Assembly (NCBI GenBank): GCA_036568605.1 | Contig: DATCSE010000280.1 | Location: forward strand, 1-6,938 | Source of the DNA: DATCSE01 sp036568605 | GTDB lineage: Bacteria; Pseudomonadota; Gammaproteobacteria; Burkholderiales; Burkholderiaceae_C | Direction of reading: 5' to 3' | DNA length: 6,938 bases | Shown: positions 1 to 6,938 of the stretch, piece by piece | Layout of the letters: every line of letters starts with the position of its first letter | How positions within the stretch are numbered: the first letter of the stretch is position 1 | Translations under genes and position numbers: made by a program | The notes under the pieces: generated by a model | What the model saw: the letters and a program-made list of their open reading frames with translations, nothing else | What the model was told of the DNA's origin: nothing | The model's database searches: none

Positions 1-1129
<1,129 letters not shown>

Positions 1130-1133
1130 GGGA

Positions 1134-1139
1134 CTCTCC
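1134..1139 (-). promoter_or_regulatory. Shine-Dalgarno site favouring the GTG start of the third kinase
   Basis: GGAGAG lies just after the TGA of the second kinase (1145-1143). The GGAG core ends six bases before the GTG at 1129, which is standard spacing. The competing in-frame ATG at 1159 has only a weak GAAG upstream, so this site is my reason for choosing GTG. Confidence 0.55.
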
Positions 1140-1142
1140 AGA

Positions 1143-3389
1143 TCAGGGCTCCAGGCCATTTACGGACTTCGCGTTGTTCGCTTGCTCGGACCGGCTGCGG
1201 CACCAGGTTTCGATGCACGACAGCACCGCCGTCGGGTCCGCCGGCTTCACGAAGTGACGATCGAATCCGGCCGCTTCGGCGTGCAACCGGTCTTCCTTCT
1301 GGCCGTAGCCGGTGAGCGCCAGGATCAGCGCGTCGCGGGTCGCCGGCAGCTCGCGCAGCCGCTTCGCGACCGCGTAGCCGTCCAGCAGCGGCAGGCCGAT
1401 GTCGAGCAGCACGACCTCGGGCGCAAACTCGGCGGCGACCTCGACGGCCTGCACGCCATCGGCCGCGGTCCGGATCTCGTGGCCGCTCAGCGCGATCAGC
1501 GTCGCGATGCTGTGCGCCGCGTCGCGGTTGTCGTCGACGATCAGAACGCGGGCTGCAGCCGTGCGCGGCGCAGCAGGCTCGGTGCGCTCCGGCGCGGCTT
1601 CACCGCCGCGTACCAGCCCGATGCACGGCAGCCGCAGCGTGAACTCCGAGCCCAGGCCCAGGCCGTCGCTGGCGGCCACGAGGCTGCCGCCATGCATCTC
1701 GGCCAGGCGGCGCGCCAGCGTCAACCCGATGCCCAGGCCGCCCTGCGCGCGGTCGAGGCCGCTGGGCCCCTGCGTGAACAGATCGAAGATGCGCGGCAGC
1801 AGCTCGGGCGCGATCCCGGCGCCCTGATCGCGCACGCGGATGACGGCGCCCTGCTCGTCCACCTCGGCCCGCAGCTCGATCGCCGAGCCCTTCTCGCTGT
1901 ACTTCGACGCGTTGTGCAGCAGGTTCGAGATGATCTGCGCGAGGCGCGCGGAGTCGCCCTGCAGCCACATCGGCTCGCCCGCCGGCACGACCTGCAGCGT
2001 CTGGCCGCGCGACTCGACATGCGGCTGCGCCGTCTCGACGCTTTGCGCGATGACCGCGTTGAGGTCGACCTTCTCGCGCTTCAGCACGATCTTGCCCTGG
2101 CTGATGCGCGCAACGTCGAGCAGCTCCTCGATCAGCCGCGTCATCTGGCGCAGCTGCCGCACCATGATGTCGGACGCCCAGGCGAGCTTGGGGTCGGGCG
2201 GCGCGATGCGCCGAATCACCTCGAGCGCGGTACGGATGGGCGCGAGCGGGTTGCGCAGCTCGTGCGACAGCATCGCGAGGAACTCGTCCTTGCGCCGACT
2301 CGCCTCACGCAGCTCGCGCTCGGCGGCGCGGCGCTCGACGATCTCGGCCTGCAGCTCCTCGTAGAGCCGCGCATTCTCGAGCGCCGCCGCGGCGCGCGCG
2401 GCGAGCTCGTCGAGCACGCGCCAGTCGAGCGTGCGCTCCTGCGCGTCCTTCGCGACCAGCAGCGCGCCGAGCAGGCGCTCGCCATGCAGCAGCGGCACCA
2501 CCGATGCCGCGCGCAGGCGCTGCCGCCAGACGTCGTCTCCCGGCAGCCCGGACAGCGTCGCCGCCAGCTGTGCGATCTGCGCGACGTCGAGATCCGTTCG
2601 TGCCCGCTGCTGCAGCACGCCGCACAGCGCCGTGCGCGCGGTGTCGCCGATGCGCTCCAGCGGCAGCGCCGCGATCCCGGTCTGCGCGTGCGCGACGATG
2701 GCCTGCGCGCCCGGCTGGTTCTCGTCGCCCAGCAGCACGATCGCGACCGAGGCGAGCTCGGGCACCAGCAGCCGCGCCAGCGCCCGCACGCCGGCCTCGA
2801 CCTGCAGCGAGCCGTACAGCAGGCGGCCGGCATTGGCGATGAAGGCCGAGCGCCGGTCGTTGTCCTCGGCGACGCGCCGGGCCGCCTGCGCCGCGGCGAC
2901 CGCGGCGCGCGCGCCAGCCTGCCGGCGGATCTGCCGCTGCAGCGCGAACAGGCGCACGAACACCCGCACCTTGCTGCGCAGGACCTGCGGCACGACCGGC
3001 GACATGATGTAGTCGACCGCACCGATCGAATAGCCGCGCTCGGCCTGCAGCTCGTCGATGTACGCGGTGATGAAGATGATCGGCGTGTCGACCGAGCGCC
3101 GGTGCTCGCGGATCAGCGCGGCCGTCTCGAAGCCATCGATGTCGGGCATGTTGACGTCGAGCAGGATCACCGCGAACTCGCGCTGCAGCACTTCGCGCAG
3201 CGCCTCGCGCCCCGAGCGCGCGAACACGAGGTTCTGGTTCAGCTCCTCGAGCACCGCCGCGAAGACCATCAGCTTCTCGGGCAGGTCGTCGACGATCAGG
3301 ATGTTGACCTTCTCGTCGGCGTCGACGTCGTCGACGGCTGGAAGCAGCTCTTGCGGCACGGCCGGGGGCGCAGGCAATGGCGTTGACAT
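1143..3389 (-). CDS. Hybrid sensor histidine kinase: receiver - GAF - HisKA - HATPase - receiver
   Basis: This complete 748-residue protein has no signal peptide or membrane segment, so it is probably cytosolic. An N-terminal receiver (28-146) has Asp34/Asp35, phospho-acceptor Asp78 in LLDVNMPD and Thr108, but Ser130 replaces the usual Lys before Pro131. An Ala/Arg-rich helical linker (about 147-183) leads to a divergent GAF-like domain (about 186-342). The HisKA domain (364-430) carries His376 in SHELRNPLAPI. The HATPase shows N489/N493, DQGAGI at 521-526 and GGLGIGL at 550-556. The C-terminal receiver (613-728) is complete: Asp619/Asp620, Asp663, Thr693, Lys715. The ATG at 3389 follows the TGA of the upstream kinase by one base, which supports both the start and an operon. 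Family knowledge suggests autophosphorylation at His376, transfer to the C-terminal receiver, and control by the N-terminal receiver, possibly phosphorylated by a neighbouring kinase. The stimulus and output are unknown. Confidence 0.96.
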   Translation of the reverse strand: MSTPLPAPPAVPQELLPAVDDVDADEKVNILIVDDLPEKLMVFAAVLEELNQNLVFARSGREALREVLQREFAVILLDVNMPDIDGFETAALIREHRRSVDTPIIFITAYIDELQAERGYSIGAVDYIMSPVVPQVLRSKVRVFVRLFALQRQIRRQAGARAAVAAAQAARRVAEDNDRRSAFIANAGRLLYGSLQVEAGVRALARLLVPELASVAIVLLGDENQPGAQAIVAHAQTGIAALPLERIGDTARTALCGVLQQRARTDLDVAQIAQLAATLSGLPGDDVWRQRLRAASVVPLLHGERLLGALLVAKDAQERTLDWRVLDELAARAAAALENARLYEELQAEIVERRAAERELREASRRKDEFLAMLSHELRNPLAPIRTALEVIRRIAPPDPKLAWASDIMVRQLRQMTRLIEELLDVARISQGKIVLKREKVDLNAVIAQSVETAQPHVESRGQTLQVVPAGEPMWLQGDSARLAQIISNLLHNASKYSEKGSAIELRAEVDEQGAVIRVRDQGAGIAPELLPRIFDLFTQGPSGLDRAQGGLGIGLTLARRLAEMHGGSLVAASDGLGLGSEFTLRLPCIGLVRGGEAAPERTEPAAPRTAAARVLIVDDNRDAAHSIATLIALSGHEIRTAADGVQAVEVAAEFAPEVVLLDIGLPLLDGYAVAKRLRELPATRDALILALTGYGQKEDRLHAEAAGFDRHFVKPADPTAVLSCIETWCRSRSEQANNAKSVNGLEP

Positions 3390-3390
3390 A

Positions 3391-3402
<12 letters not shown>
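3361..3402 (-). promoter_or_regulatory. GC-only hairpin enclosing the gene 1 stop and gene 2 start
   Basis: In the mRNA sense, GCCGGGGGC (3402-3394) is followed 24 bases later by its perfect complement GCCCCCGGC (3369-3361). The loop (3393-3370) contains the TGA of the upstream kinase (3393-3391) and the ATG of the downstream kinase (3389-3387). The 5' arm contains the G-run that would serve as ribosome-binding site for gene 2; the 3' arm lies in codons 7-10 of gene 2. The repeat is directly seen. That it folds and couples translation of gene 2 to passage of ribosomes through the end of gene 1 is inference. It is not a terminator: there is no U-tract and it lies across a coding junction. Confidence 0.55.

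Positions 3403-6938
<3,536 letters not shown>

Noticed and set aside
1143..1163. Shared 'NGLEP' wording in the tail of gene 2 and in the linker of gene 1 (near 4660-4680)
   Set aside because: Only five residues in unstructured regions with ordinary codons; most simply coincidence.

Overview
The window is GC-rich throughout, with strong G/C preference at third codon positions. It is filled almost end to end by three genes on the minus strand, read from high to low coordinates. All three encode sensor histidine kinases. The style (very high GC, hybrid kinases built from many receivers, tight gene packing) fits an environmental high-GC proteobacterium. A betaproteobacterium of the Burkholderiales type is my guess, with a myxobacterial or other source not excluded. 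No taxonomic marker gene is present.

Layout in transcription order. (1) 6938-3391: the 3' 1181 codons of a very large hybrid kinase whose N-terminus lies outside the window. It carries a poly-HAMP array with an exact 92-residue period, a GAF domain, a long coiled coil, a HisKA/HATPase core and three C-terminal receiver domains, the middle one degenerate. (2) 3389-1143: a complete 748-residue hybrid kinase, receiver - coiled coil - GAF - HisKA - HATPase - receiver. Its ATG lies one base after the TGA of gene 1. (3) 1129 (or 1159) to 1: the first 376 (or 386) codons of a PAS-PAS-HisKA kinase whose ATP-binding domain runs off the left edge.

Junctions are 1 base and 13 bases (or a 17-base overlap), so the three genes almost certainly share a transcript. 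At the first junction a perfect 9-bp GC-only inverted repeat brackets the stop and start codons and would hide the ribosome-binding G-run of gene 2, which suggests translational coupling. Together the genes supply three kinase cores and five receiver domains. No separate DNA-binding regulator or HPt protein is visible, so the likely design is a multi-kinase phosphorelay or signalling complex whose output is encoded elsewhere.

There is no gap over 300 bases without a gene. I see no RNA gene, mobile element, CRISPR array, promoter or terminator. The long plus-strand open frames are antisense shadows.
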